From positions 558,001 through 622,000 of the forward strand of contig JAVLRN010000010.1 of assembly GCA_032821775.1 (NCBI GenBank): DNA of 64,000 bases, written 5' to 3'. The notes below the pieces were generated by a model. The model worked only from the letters and a program-made list of their open reading frames with translations. It did no database searches and had not been told where the DNA came from. This document shows positions 22,287 through 34,261 of the stretch, one piece after another (position 1 is the first letter of the stretch; every line of letters begins with the position of its first letter). Source of the stretch: Sanguinoderma infundibulare (Eukaryota; Basidiomycota; Agaricomycetes; Polyporales; Polyporaceae). Position numbers and translations under genes: made by a program.

Positions 22287-23958
22287 GACGATGTCGGGGA
22301 GGGGGGGCGTTGCGGATGGTGGGGTTTTTGCGCTATGGTTTGGGGTCAATTCGGCGGGTTCTGGTCCTTGCAGTTGTCTTGTCAATCTAATTTCAGCCTC
22401 GGCAGCCGTTGTCCGACTCGGATTCCGTTCGGTTTGCCTGCCGGAAAAGAGACGTCCGTTGTGTGACATGAGGTCGTGTTCGCCGTCATTCTTGTATGGG
22501 TGAGTTCAGTGCGACTTTTCAAACCTGATTTCGCAGTACTCAATTGCACGTGGCACGCTTCAGGCCAATTTCGGTGTTAGCTTCCATTCGGGTGGTTGTG
22601 CGTGCAAGTGGGCCAAAGGGTTTCGACTCTACTTTCCTGTTCCCAATCCCAGGAAAGAATTGTCTTCCCCACGCCCATACTCTTCTGTGCCATCCGACTC
22701 AAGTCCATCTGTCTCCGACTCTGCCGCATCGGATGCTCGACCACAGTCAGGGCAGGTCCAACATTAACTAGCACATCGGAATCCAGCCGCCGTTCGCCAT
22801 CGATTCCGCTGGCTAGCCAGGGAACGGCGACACGCTCACCTTCCGGACCCTCCGGACTGTGCCCATAACCACCGCCGATCTATTTACTTTCCCTCGCAAA
22901 AGTTGGAGCTCTGTCGTCTTCCATCCGTTTCGGATCGCGCCAACTATAACGTATCCTTCTCTCGGGCTGAGTCTCTGCCTGGCCTCGAGAAGCCGCTGAC
23001 ACGCGTGCGGTACCGTCTCATGTCCTCGCTGAATCCGGGGACCGCTTCTGCTCCCCGCTCTCGACATACCGCGCCGCTCCAAGACCTCCTTGTGAGCGAG
23101 GGCCTCGGCGATAAACTGAACTGCGGCCGTTGGAGGGCGACACCGCGTGCAGAGGTGGAACGCGATCGTGCACCATTCGGGCAGCCTCTCGTACGCCAGC
23201 GTGGGCATGGGCACCAACCCAATTCTTCTCTTCCCGCGGAAACACACGGAGCTGGTTATGGGTGAGGATGCCCCTTGGGTCGTCGCTGGAGCGTACGTAC
23301 CGGATGGGGCGGAGGAGCGATGGAGGCCGACGTTCTTTGTGGTGACCTGTCACCGCGAGACTCGTTGGTTTCGGGGTTAATTCCTTACGAACTCGTCACT
23401 TCATCTAGGCAAGGTCCTCTACTATTTCGCTCCCTTACCATTCTCGAAGCCGACGAGGTCTCGCGGAGGATGCTGGTTCCGGTTGAAGTGCAGGTCCGTG
23501 CTCGCCGAGGTCAGCTGGCTTTGGTGGTTTATGCATGATGCGGGCAATATCCGTACCGGGTGGTTTGCGAAGTCGTGCCCGCATGCATCATAGCGAACTG
23601 CCACGATGGCAAGAAACTGTGGACCATAGCACATGGAGTCGATGGGCCCCGTGCCTACTCCTAGCTACATGCATTTTCCGAGGTTGGTCTCGAGTCTCCG
23701 AGACCTACTCACCCGGCGGCTGACGCGCCCTGGCGAAGCTTCGGCTGCCACCGACAATTACCCGCCACCTCTCCATCATTGCAACGCGCGTCGGGACGTC
23801 ATCACGTCCTCGGTGAATTGCCCGAAGAAGAGGCTTATGCTCGGTACGAGGTGTCGGCTGTGGCGAGAGAGCGCCAGAGGGCCAGTACAAGTAGGTGGGG
23901 AGTTGTGAGCGACTGGTCGACGTCCGACTCCTGCGCAGCGGATACCCAAAACACAACA
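22287..23958. other. intergenic with scattered coding-like pieces
   Basis: No gene model holds. Short plus-strand stretches look protein-like: about 22820-22950 (TFRTLRTVPITTADLFTFPR), 22980-23130 (LVSEGLGDKLNCGRW) and 23147-23380 (GSLSYASVGMGTNPILLFPR). They lie in different frames with stops between them and I do not recognise them, so this may be a decayed gene. Confidence 0.4.
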
Positions 23959-24906
23959 ATGGTCTGCTCGACGTCCTTGCTCCTCGGAGCGATCTTCTTC
24001 GTGGCGGGCGCTGCAGCGCAGTCGACTGCGCCTCAGTATGGCCAAGTACGTCTCGGTTCGCATCGCTCGAGTTATCTCTAAGTTGACTTCTTCACAGTGC
24101 GGTGGTGACGGGTGGACTGGTGCCACGACTTGCCCGTCCGGGTGGACTTGCACCGTTTCCAACGAGTACTACTCGCAGTGCTTGCCCGGCGGCTCGGCGT
24201 CGACGACCACCGTCGCGACAACCAGCGGTGGGGCTGGCAGCTCCCCAACTTCGACGAGCTCGTCGTCCAGCGCCACCGTCACCCTCATCCCCGGCGACGC
24301 CTTCATCCGCGCGGTTGTACGTCCCCCCATCTCCATCCCATAGTAGCTCTGCAAGCGATCCGCTCACCTATGTATGCGCGCGTCCACAGGAGGACCCGAA
24401 CTTCCACCAGTATCTCCGCTCCGAGGTCGAGAACACCGCCTCGGACGCCGTCCTCGGCGACCCCAGCACCGCCGCCCAGTTCCAGATCACGGGCGGGCAG
24501 CTGATCCAGATGCTCCCCGACAACTCGACCCTGTACGCGGCCGTCGAGGCGCGCGCGAACTCGACGGTCATGAAGCTCAAGATGTCCTGGCAGGACACAC
24601 CCGCGAGCGGGGACGCTGCGGGCACGTTCATGTGGAGCGGGGACACCGTCGAGTGGTCGATCCCGTCCATCGACCGGCCGCAGCTGAACGTGAGTACTAG
24701 TCCTCACACCGAGAGGGAGGGGAGCGCTGTTGACTCCTTGTTTTTTGCTGACGCGATTGTTGTTTGCGCAGGCGTGGCTTGTATGCCCGGACGCGGACGG
24801 GAACAAGGACGTGTACATCAACCTTGGGCCGTACGACTACAACACGCCGGCGGGGTGCGCGGACGAGACCATCCACGCGTACACGGGTCCGTACGCGACT
24901 GCTTGA
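23959..24906 (+). CDS. secreted CBM1 cellulose-binding protein with uncharacterised C-terminal domain
   Basis: Starts [20 protein letters not shown], a clear secretory signal with likely cleavage after the alanines. The mature N-terminus is a fungal CBM1: QYGQ, intron, then [20 protein letters not shown] and SNEYYSQCL, with the four cysteines and the aromatic residues that stack on cellulose. A Ser/Thr-rich linker with SSSSS follows. A C-terminal domain of about 165 residues then reads [73 protein letters not shown] know no catalytic motif in it. Introns are short and canonical. It is probably extracellular and acts on, or is anchored to, plant cell wall. Confidence 0.85.
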
Positions 24907-25324
24907 GGATAAAAACTTGACAGCGGGAAGGGCGTTGACTTGTATGATATGGTCACTTTCGGTCAAGCTTTCCAATGATTAAACAAATAAGACACACAGC
25001 CCTGCCAGGACGGATACGATCCTATATATACATACGGGGCTTTGGGGATCTGTGCAAGTCCGACCAAGATCGATGGAACCAAACAACGGTGGCGTTCAAT
25101 CATCTTCTTGCGCATCGTCCTCTCTGGGCATTTCGCCGTCGATGAAAGCGCCCAAGGAGCCCACGACGGCCGCGAAGTTCAGCGATTGTTGCTCATTCTC
25201 TCCGGTAGTGCTGGTCTCGGAATAGAGGGGATCGTCCGAGCCTATTCGAACCGTTCGTCGACTGGCTTCCTGCAGGTCGAGCAGGAAGTGTGAGACAAGT
25301 ACGGTTGTTAAGCCAGAGAGGCTC
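24907..25324. other. intergenic, with a short minus-strand coding-like stretch
   Basis: On the minus strand, about 25290-25098 reads EASRRTVRIGSDDPLYSETS, then SLNFAAVVGSLGAFIDGEM, and ends EDDAQEDD followed by a stop. This looks like a last exon, but no upstream exons can be found because the Bbc1 remnant begins immediately beyond it. Unrecognised. Confidence 0.3.
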
Positions 25325-27059
25325 GTGAGTATGGCTCGTGAGATGGGCCGGCTGGTTTGGAAGACCTACGGGACGATGAGGGGAGTGCTACTGGTGACGA
25401 GAGTACAGGCGATCAGCAAGCTTTGGTATCATTCTTGTCTTTGGAATGGAGAGGACACCGAGCAGGCCCGCCGCCGCACTATCGCAGAACGCATGGCGAA
25501 GCTAGGTGGGATCCGCTTTGGTGCACCTCCGCCGATCCGGGCCGCTGTCCGACGACCGCCGCCGGCTGAGCCTGAGGCCGAGCACGAAGAGGCTGAAGAG
25601 AAGCCAGCGGAGCCGGAAGAAGCTCTTCAGGAGGAAGAGGAGGACGAGTTTACGCGCAAGCAGCGCATCGCTGCGCGCATTGCGGGTATGGGTGGTATGC
25701 GCTTCGGCATGCTACCAGGCGCGGCTCCACCAAAGCCTCCGCCCCGTGTGCAGCGCGATGAAGAGGAAGAGGAGAGCGTGAAATCTCGGCCGCCTCCCAA
25801 ACGCTCCGCGCCTGTACCTCCACCAACCCCTCCGGCGGCAGATGAAGACCATGGCTCTGAGTCCGACTACCAGCATGTCTCTGACAGCGACCGCATTGAA
25901 CATGAGGAAAGCGAGCTCGAAGAAGTCACGCATGAAGACGCTGAGGAAGAAGCGCCTCCTCCCAGCTCCTCCCATAGCCGACCGTCATGCACGGCGCATG
26001 TCTTCGGGTGCTCCCCCTGTCCCCCCTTCATTTGCATCGGCGCCTCCAGTTCCCAGAACTCGTCCTCCCGCACCTCCCGCATTCACGTATCCACCGCCTC
26101 CGCCCGCCCCTCACCCTGCTCCGACTACGACTGAAACGCAGGGAGATTTCGTTGTTGTTGACCAACCCGAAAGCGACGAGCCTCCGCCGCCGCCGCCACC
26201 TCGCGGTGGTCGTGCCCCAGGACGCGCACCACCTGCGGTTCCCGGCCCGGAGGCGCCCACCATCCCGAACGTGGACTTTGGCGGAGAAACCGACTTATCG
26301 CTTTCAGGACAATGGTCGGAGGACTCTACGAACTATCCTCCCGCGCCTCCGTCTACGTCTGTCGCGCAAGCCGAGCGCGCCCAACCCGCCGCTCCCAGCC
26401 GGCCGCCCCCCTTCAGAGCAAAACTTCACGGCGGATGAGTTGCGGGCGCAATGGGGCCGCGTTGGCGTGCAGGTCGCCGAGTTCGCGGCGGCATTCTTCG
26501 AGAAGTCAAAGAAGAGCCTCGTGGGGGACGGCTCGTATGTCGGATTCGTCAACGCCGTCGTTGGGCAGGTGCCCAACGCGGCGCAGCCGACTCGCTCGTT
26601 GGATTCGTTCGGGTACCCCATCTACAGTCAGGCCGCAGGCGCTGTGCAGCGGCGCGTAAGTGACATCATGCCCGGGGACGTCATCGTGGTGAACGACGCC
26701 AAGTTCAAGGGCCACAAAGGACTGCAGAGTTATAGCCAGAACGTGGGCGTGGGGGAGCCACTGGTTGGCGTGATTGGGGACTATGAGCCGAAGAAGTCGA
26801 AGGTTAAGGTATATCAGGCAAATCAGCACGTCGGACAGCAGGTATGTTTGCCCTTTGCCTGGGTCACCTGGATCTGCCTGTACACGTCACTGTCGACTAA
26901 CGAACGCCGAACAGAGCGTCGACTCCGTCAGTTACCGATTGGAGGACTTGAAGAGTGGGGCTGTAAAGGTACGAGCAGTGTCTCAGCGTCGTCGTGCGTT
27001 TCATTGTCCATAACCTAACGGCGCCCTCTGCACAGATATACAGAGTGCTAGAAGCATGA
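25325..27059 (+). pseudogene. Bbc1/Mti1 (myosin tail-interacting protein) remnant, 5' truncated and frameshifted
   Basis: Bbc1 is an actin-patch protein that binds type I myosin and tunes endocytic actin. The conserved C-terminal domain is clear: ELRAQWGRVGVQVAEFAAAF, FEKSKKSLVGDGSYVGFVNA, SDIMPGDVIVVNDAKFKGHK, GDYEPKKSKVKVYQANQHVG, VDSVSYRLEDLKSG and IYRVLEA at the end, with two intact introns. Upstream are acidic and proline-rich tracts and two copies of the motif RxxIAxRxAxxGGxRFG. The N-terminal SH3 domain expected in the family is missing: nothing like it precedes RRRTIAERMAKLGGIRFG. The frame also shifts twice without an intron, near 25955-25980 and at a C-run near 26406-26412. Start codon and first exon are arbitrary. 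Homopolymer sequencing error could explain the second shift but not the missing SH3. Confidence 0.75.
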
Positions 27060-27829
27060 AGGATGAGAGGACGATGGAATCAGACGGTACTATAAGGACA
27101 GGAACAAAGCAGCTATGTAAACGTCGGGGACACTCCCGCGATCTTCCACACCTCACGCATCACACAGCACGTTTATGGTTTCGATTGTCTGGACCCGGTT
27201 TGACGGGTCGTGTACTATAGCATCAACAGGACACACGCAATACGAATACTTCCGCTCTCCAGATCGCTCCAGGCTCCCGCTCATGGTCGGACAGTCTGAC
27301 TTCTCCCATTCGTTGGGAGAGCCCGGGTGGCATCCGAACATTGAGCTGAATTCTGGATGGATAGGAAATCGTCAAGGACGCAAGTTCGTCGAGGACGCCG
27401 TGAGTCTCATGACATCCTCGTGTGCTGCTGTGCCACTGACTGAGTATCAAATCCACAGGTATCATTGCATCGAGGCCTCGATGTGAGATGGTTGGCGCTG
27501 ACGGACGGATTCGCAGCGATGTCATGGCCAGGATTGTGCTGGCGTTTGGCCAGTGCGCCGTCCATGCCCGTCTTCTGTCTGCCCGCTAGGCCCGCCACGC
27601 GCTGTTACCGCAAATGGCAAACCTCGATAGATATCACATCCGCCTGGGCGGCGTGAAGGGTCCGCCGCGGTCTGGAGAGGGATAAGGTCCATTGGGCGAC
27701 AATGAGCCCAGTCTATAAGATTTGAGAGAACTGCGAGGGATGAACGGCACTCGTCCTCCTCTTTCGCGCTGCAGACCTGTCGAACACCCCTCAGATCTCT
27801 GACCCAGAACGACTCCCGTGAGCAGCATC
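27060..27829. other. intergenic
   Basis: Overlapping short frames on both strands, none with recognisable domain or splice logic. Contains the presumed promoter of the zinc-finger gene. Confidence 0.6.
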
Positions 27830-28779
27830 ATGCAGCCGTCGTTTGTCGATCCGTATCTTCGGACTCCTTCCTCCTTCTATGGCACTCCGGCGGCCTTCCC
27901 CCATCCCGCGCCCTCTTATGACCCACGTGCCCCCTCCCGCCTCCCCGACCCGCCCACTCAGCTCGAACAGCTTCAGGCCGCTTACGACCAAGTCTTCCAG
28001 CAGTACATAAATACTCAAGAATGGTACGCAGACTATTCTTCGTCTTGGGCCTTAGAGCGACGAGCTCATACTTTTTCACTCGTTCCAGCGCGCCCGCAAA
28101 CGCGACCGACTTGGTCGGGGGCGGCTACGACAACCAAATGGCCGGGGAGTACACTACTGGTGTTGCTGCCCAGCCGCTCATGTCATCGCTCTGCGAGGAC
28201 TGGTCGTCCCTACTGTCGTCCGTATCGGCCCCGTCCTCTTCCTCCTCGACTGCTTCGTCGCCGTCTCCGGTACCATCCTCTTCCCCCTCCACCGCTTCCT
28301 CGCCGTCTCCGGTGCCATCGTCGCCCCCGTCGCCCTCCGCTCACTCGTCTCCGTCCACCACTCGTGGAAAGCGTGGTGTGAACCAGCCGGCGCGGAACGA
28401 GCAGCTCTCGGAGGGCTCCGCGCCCAGAGACGCCGCGCACCCAAGGGAATGCCGCTACTGCCCCTTACGCTTTGGGCGTCCAGCCGACGCGAAGCGCCAC
28501 GAAATAACGCACTTCGACGCCGAGTACAGGGTCACCTGTCTCGGTGTTCCTGTATGGGCGGCGAACCACTGCGACGATGCGGACATCGTCAACGGGTTCG
28601 TGCACGATGGGACGCTGATGGTCCAAGGCTGCCTTCAGACGTTCAGGGGTCGCCGTTGCGACGCTTATAGTCGTCATTTGAAGACTCGCGGCTGCCCTGG
28701 CAACAAGGAGGTCAGCTATGTGGTCAACGTGCAGGAGGTCGAGGCAGCTAGGGCTAGGAGGAGGGCGAACGGGTACTGA
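27830..28779 (+). CDS. C2H2-type zinc-finger protein, probable DNA-binding
   Basis: Start MQPSFVDPYLRTPSSF. A proline-rich first exon (to NTQE) is joined by a 66-nt intron (28023-28088) to a second exon reading CAPANATDLVGGGY. A long Ser/Pro tract follows (PSPVPSS repeated). The C-terminus has one standard finger, CRYCPLRFGRPADAKRHEIT followed by His (C-x2-C-x12-H-x3-H), and a degenerate second one, CLQTFRGRRCDAYSRHLKTR followed by GCPG. Ends ARARRRANGY, a basic tail. About 290 residues. This two-finger layout is common in agaricomycete orphan regulators; targets unknown. The ATG at 27830 is the first in frame. Confidence 0.7.
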
Positions 28780-30063
28780 CCGTCTCGTTCATGTGCTGTA
28801 GCCCATACGCGACTTTACCAAAACAACCTTTCGTGTACCCTTCACGAGCCCTTCTACTACCTCCCTCCGACCCCCATGTACCTCGCTCTACTAATCCTGT
28901 TGTCTTGCCTTTGATCTGGATTTTATTGTCATCTCACATCTACTCCAGACTATCTTGTTTTTGCTTTGTATTGTAATCGACAACTTCCTTGCCTGAGTTC
29001 TGTTGTAGTGCTACTGTGCCTCTATGTAGCAACGTACCAGCGGACCTCCTCGTAATCATACCAATCATTTACCGCCAGCGGGGGCGTGGAGTCCGGGCTT
29101 CGGCGGCCTTCATTAATCAGGCTCGGATGTAGAGGCTGAGGCGCCCTTAGCACACGTTGCTGCACATACCCACCGTTAGCTCAGGAGGTAACCTCTCAGT
29201 TAAACTGCCTTTTGGCGTAAGCTGCGGCGGGCGGGTCCGAGCTGATTACATCAAAGTTTGGTTGAGCATACGCAACATCCGCAATGAGGTCGGTTCTGCG
29301 CCAATGCCACTGCGCAGATCTGACGCCGTCGTGCGGTTTATATGGCTTTGCGCGCAATGGCTGAGGCCTCCACGAGTGGCCGACAGGGTGTCCATGCCGT
29401 TGATTCCGGCAACCGGGCAGTGGAAGAAATGTAGACTCGCGATGGTCGAACTTCGAAACCACGCTCGTTATGGACGGAAGCGATGGATCCCGACTTGGAC
29501 GGCGTCGTGGCCGCAAATTGAAGTCGCCATCGCATCTATTCATAGGCGCAAGAGGGTCTGGTCCAGTCATTTGCATGGGAGACCTTGGAGGATAAGACTC
29601 ACAAAACGCTCAGACGGGCCCCCAGGATGAGCAATGGGGTGCTTCTATCGATGCCGTGTCCAAGAGTGAATGTGCCGCGGTGGGTCTTGCTCAGCCATAA
29701 GTACAGAAGGCGACAGAGAACGAGACTCAATTTCGGAGGTGAAGTGCACTCTGAAGATCCGAGTCGTGCCGCGTACAGCGAATGTCTGCCAGTGGAGAGC
29801 ATGTGAGGGTTCATAAGTCCTCTACCGATACCAGATCACGCACCTCGACTCATGAATTATCTTAACGGAGGCGAATGCCCGCGCAGTGGCAATTCAACCT
29901 TAAAGCGCGAGGGAATGCAAATCGGCCTTTCCGAGCGCTCAGACACCAGCCTAAACAATGCAGTATAGCATCCGCAGGCGTCTGGAGCAATCCTGTCATT
30001 GGCTCTCGGGAATAGACAGCGACGAGTGGAGACATCACAAGAACAAGGAACGTCATCGATTTT
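28780..30063. other. intergenic
   Basis: Two open frames of 126 and 157 codons overlap on opposite strands at 29157-29630, but neither shows a domain, a plausible start context or homologous feel. I see nothing else here. Confidence 0.55.
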
Positions 30064-32200
30064 TCAAAGACTGGCCCGCAACTCTGTCTCCGCGCGGCGT
30101 ACAAGCTCCTCTACGCTCCGCGAGCGCGCTTTGATCGTGCACCTCGAGTCTTCCATGTACCTAGTATCGCGAACACGTCACAGATGCGTCTCGCAACCGT
30201 TCTTTAGGGAAGATAACTTACGAGATTATCCCGGCTGTGGCGCGCGGCTCGATGTGGATCGGGTGGCCATCTTGGTCCAAAGGAGGAGTTATGTCGAAGA
30301 CGTGAAGCACACACGCGACGAAGATGAACAGCGTCGCGTCCGCAAAGTACCTTCCCGGGCATATCCTGGCAAAACATCAGTATCCATTTTCACAAATCCC
30401 ATTCCTAACGTTTTGGAGAGGCAACGTACCGTCGTCCGAATCCGAATGTGACGCTACTTGGGTCCGTCGCGCTCGAGTCCAGCTTGCCGTCCTTCAGGAA
30501 ACGTTCGGGCATGAATCTATCTGGTTCCGGATACCGGTCTGGGTCGTGCATAATCGCCCTAAGGACTCCGTCAGAATGTTGGTCAAGCGGAGATCGTGGC
30601 TTGGGCATACCAAAGGTTGACAACTATGGTGGTACCCGCGGGGATGAAGTATCCCTCGTACTCGTCGTCCGCCACGCTGCACCGTGCGACGCCGAGAGGC
30701 GCGGCACTGTGCCACCTCAGGAGCTCTTTGACGACCGCGTTGACATAGGGGAGCGCGTCGCGGTCCGCGAAGTTTGGGAGCCTGTTAGGTCCGACGACGC
30801 GATCGAGCTCTGCTCTTGCTTTGTTCTGGACTTCCGGGTGCAAGGAAAGTGCGGGGAAGAGGCTTTGCAGTGTGGCGTATTGCTATCATCCCAATTCAGC
30901 GAGGTCTGAATGGGGCCCAAATCAAGGTGATGCACTAACCGTGTCAAGGCCAGCTACGATGCCGCTCGATGAGTAAGGTCCTGGCAAAACACAAGGTCAT
31001 TATCTTACCTGCGTAAGCCAACCCACTCGCGTTCTTCGCTACACCCTCTTCTTCCTCAACACATTCCGGGTCGAGATGGGATATTTTCTCCAGCATGGCG
31101 CGGGCCATCGAATTCGGACTCGTTCCGGTGGTCTGTCGACGTCCATTAGACGATGATCGCGCGGAGAGCACTGTAAAATATGCTTACCACCATATGCTTC
31201 GCCTGAGTCCAAGGAAGATCCCTCAGCATGTGGGCGTACCTTTTGTGCTCTGCTAGTTGGCGCAGAAAACCCGTTCCCGGAAGCCATGTCGGAATGGCAG
31301 TCAGGAAGGGGAAGTACTCTAGTATTGTTGAGCCTTCAGCGAGCACGTCCACACTTTTGAGCGCCCTGTCGAAGATCTCCATTCTTCGGTCATCCTGCTC
31401 GGCGATGTCCAAGCCGTGTACCGCCTTACAGATAGAGATGCCAAGCGCGCTGCGAGTGAATTCAAGCATAAGTGAACTCGGTCAGGGACGGACTTATGCT
31501 TATGGATTGACTCACTAGTGGACGTGCTGGTCGAGCTTCCCTGGCGTCGTGAGAAGTCGAGAGAGCAGCCGATGTGCGCCCTGCTCGAGCACGCCTCGAT
31601 AGGTAGGAATGGCACCGGGGTGAAAGTGTTGCCAGAACACCCGCCTGTGCCGGCGCCACCACTGACCGTAGGGCATGAAGACCATGCTCCATTCCCAACC
31701 GGTCCTGCCACGACGAGGTGAGCACAGCGACATTGGGAGAGGGACAAGTCGGTAAGATGCTCACATCTCTACAGCGGTCGAGACTGGGCGGGAGGAGTTG
31801 ATCGCGGACCGCTTCTCGAGCAGATCGGAAGCGATTTTGGCGTCATTGAGGAGAAGAATGGAACGGCCCATAACTTGAAGGTAGACGAAATTTCCTGGAA
31901 TCGGGTTGTGAGTACACTATTCGGGAGTTGTGACTCTATACAGCAATACCAGAATGATGACGCACCGTATTTTCGGCATATGTCTCGGTATCCAACCCAT
32001 GGTTCACCTTTTGGGAGGTCGAACAGATTCCCGAGGATGGGCACGCCAGGGGGGCCCGGAGGAAAAGGACGGCCACGAGAGCGAGCGGCAAACTCGGAAG
32101 ACCTTTTATAGAGGTAAATAAGAACGAGCGATAGGGCGGCCAAGGGCAAGGCAATCCTGGGAGTGGCGAGAGACGACGCCACGCTGAGGAGCGAAGCCAT
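30064..32200 (-). CDS. cytochrome P450 monooxygenase (fungal secondary-metabolism type)
   Basis: Start MASLLSVASSLATPRIALPL, then a membrane anchor, then PFPPGPPGVPILGNLFDLPK. Many short exons join to NFVYLQVMGRSILLLNDAKI, SMVFMPYGQWWRRHRRVFWQ (C helix with WRRHRR), EYFPFLTAIPTWLPGTGF, an I helix GLAYAAGLDTQ, HPEVQNKARAELDRVVGP, the ExxR as KELLRWHSAAPLG, PEPDRFMPERFLKDG, and the heme loop FGFGRR plus ICPGRYFADATLF split by an intron. Ends RRAETELRASL. All P450 landmarks and splice sites are intact. The layout recalls the large agaricomycete group annotated as O-methylsterigmatocystin oxidoreductase-like. Substrate unknown. It points away from the MBOAT pair; a joint pathway is possible but unproven. 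Confidence 0.88.
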
Positions 32201-33005
32201 GCCGTACCGGGGGCAGTACTTGGGGGTGGTGGCGGATCTGCAGCTTCAAATAGGTAAGTCGTGAGAGGACTACCGTGAGGTTCGGAGCGATTACCTCAGA
32301 GTCACCCATGCCGAGGTGTGGTAAGTCCCGAAGTTGGATAGCCAGCGTTAGAGTGGGAGCCGCCGCGACGTCCGAGGATCAACGCTGAGCGCGCGTATGG
32401 AATTACAATCGTTTGGGGTGCAGACGAGGGGTGGGAAGAGTGAGGCAACAAGAGCGGGACCGTCGAAGCTGTTTGCTCCAAGCCACCATTCAAATGCGAG
32501 TCTTGGACCGTTGGACGAGTGGCACGGCGTAGCGACGAGTGCTGCGCTTGTGGCCGAGGTTGAAAGCTTGAACTTTGGAAGCGATAGGTCGGCGATAAGT
32601 AGGGCCTTTGGTCGAATTCAGATTGGTCATAAGATCATGGCATGCATCATCCCAGATTTGGGCGCAATGCATGTCATTCGGTGACGCTGTGAATCCATAC
32701 TGGTGTCAGGCGCAATGCGTCTACAGTCCTGTGGGCGACAGTCAGAGGCAATAAATCATTATAAGTTAGGGGACTACACCGAAGCACAGTGCACACCGCC
32801 GACAGTTCTCTCGGAGTGGTTCAGAGCGCCTTGTGTTCGCCGAGCATTGTGCTCTGGTAAGCACTGCCCCTGGTTAGCGCCCTCGGCGGGTACGACACCG
32901 AATACTACCTTCCTCTTCCTTCCTCCTCAAGCTTAGCTTCAAGCACTCTGGTCAAAATCCGAGTCCACGGGGCCTTGAGCTTATTCCTGGAGCGCACTCG
33001 ACATT
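32201..33005. other. intergenic between divergent P450 and MBOAT pseudogene
   Basis: No supported gene. The P450 (minus) and MBOAT copy (plus) diverge from here, so promoters are expected. Nothing distinctive seen. Confidence 0.6.
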
Positions 33006-33960
33006 ATGATGGGTCTATTTGAACGAGCGGAGCCTCGCACGTGCGTCTCCTCCTCCGGCGCCGTGTACATTTTCCCGTCCCTCGCATTGACAGCCCTCGT
33101 CCCGAGCCTAAAGCTCCCCTATGCTGTGAAACTTGCGGCATCCGTAGTGCTTCTCAGCCATATCGTTCACATCTTGGCGACCACCAGCAGCGGGCACAGG
33201 GTGCATGACTACACAACCAGAAGCCAGTCCTTGGGAACACATTTTCAACGTCATCCTCCTCGTCTGGATCCAATGCAAAGCTTCCGTTACCTACGAGATG
33301 AAGTCAATCACTGTCATCAAGGCCACTGTAGTCGCGCTTCTACGCCACGCTGTGCATCGCGCGCAATGACCGTCTTGTTGCTTGTTGGATGGAACGTCTA
33401 GGTATGATGGGTAACCAATCTTCACATAGCCAATGCAGTACAAGGTTCTCATAGGTGACCTTCAAGTCTCCCATTTTACAGGTACAGAACGTCCCTCCAC
33501 CCTTCAAGGGTTCCGCCCCCAGTTCCTCCTCCACCGTCTTCGTCAATTCGTCATCGCATATGCGCTTGTCGACATTTCTGACTGGTGGTACCCCGTTTCC
33601 GCTAGGTATCCTCGGCCATCTCTAGAAGTCCTTCTGGATGGCGAACTGGCTGTAATGATAGACTCAGTGCTCAAAGTGTACTACCTCTTTGCGTCAATCA
33701 TCACCGTCGCCCTCCACGCCAATCCTAAAGACAGGCCGCGCTGACTTGGTATTGTCCACGGATGGTCGGAGTGGGTCGCCAGTGTACTGTTCGTTCCACC
33801 CAAGCTTCAAGGTCGACCAATTGGTGAGCTCTGCCTTGCACGATGTGGTCCAGGACAGGGCACCATCTCGGCATGTATTCCTGTCACGGTGTTTTCTCTG
33901 GCTGATCGGCGCCGTTCGAGCCTCCTTCCGATGGTCATGGTTGTTGTGATCGGCCATCAT
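33006..33960 (+). pseudogene. MBOAT/wax-synthase-like gene, dead tandem copy
   Basis: Starts MMGLFERAEPRTCV and shares its layout with the copy at 34262: LPYAVKLAASVVLLSHIVHI and LATTSSG, then FRPQFLLHRLRQFVIAYALV and VLKVYYLFASIITVALHAN. A deletion near 33235 shifts the frame relative to the good copy, and the frame ends at 33742 soon after KDRPR. The C-terminal half with the acyltransferase histidine is not found before the next copy begins. It is a tandem duplicate that has lost function. Confidence 0.75.
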
Positions 33961-34261
33961 TGGGCCTGAAAGCCGCAGAATTGTCGTACGTTTTCAGGAT
34001 CAATTTGCATCGTACGGTACTGATACTTAGGGTACCACATCAAATCATGATGGCCCTTACGTCACGTCGTAAGTCATGTCTCGCTCACTGGGTGAAACGG
34101 TGCTTATAAGTGGCCTGTTTCAAGAACATCCGAACCCCCGCTGATTGGAGAGGGCTACTAAAGGCAAGTGAAGCCTTTCGATATCATGTGAGCTAAATCG
34201 CTGACGCTTCTGTGTACTTTGAACATCATGTAGCGCACCTCATCCCCCAGGTGCTCTCGAC

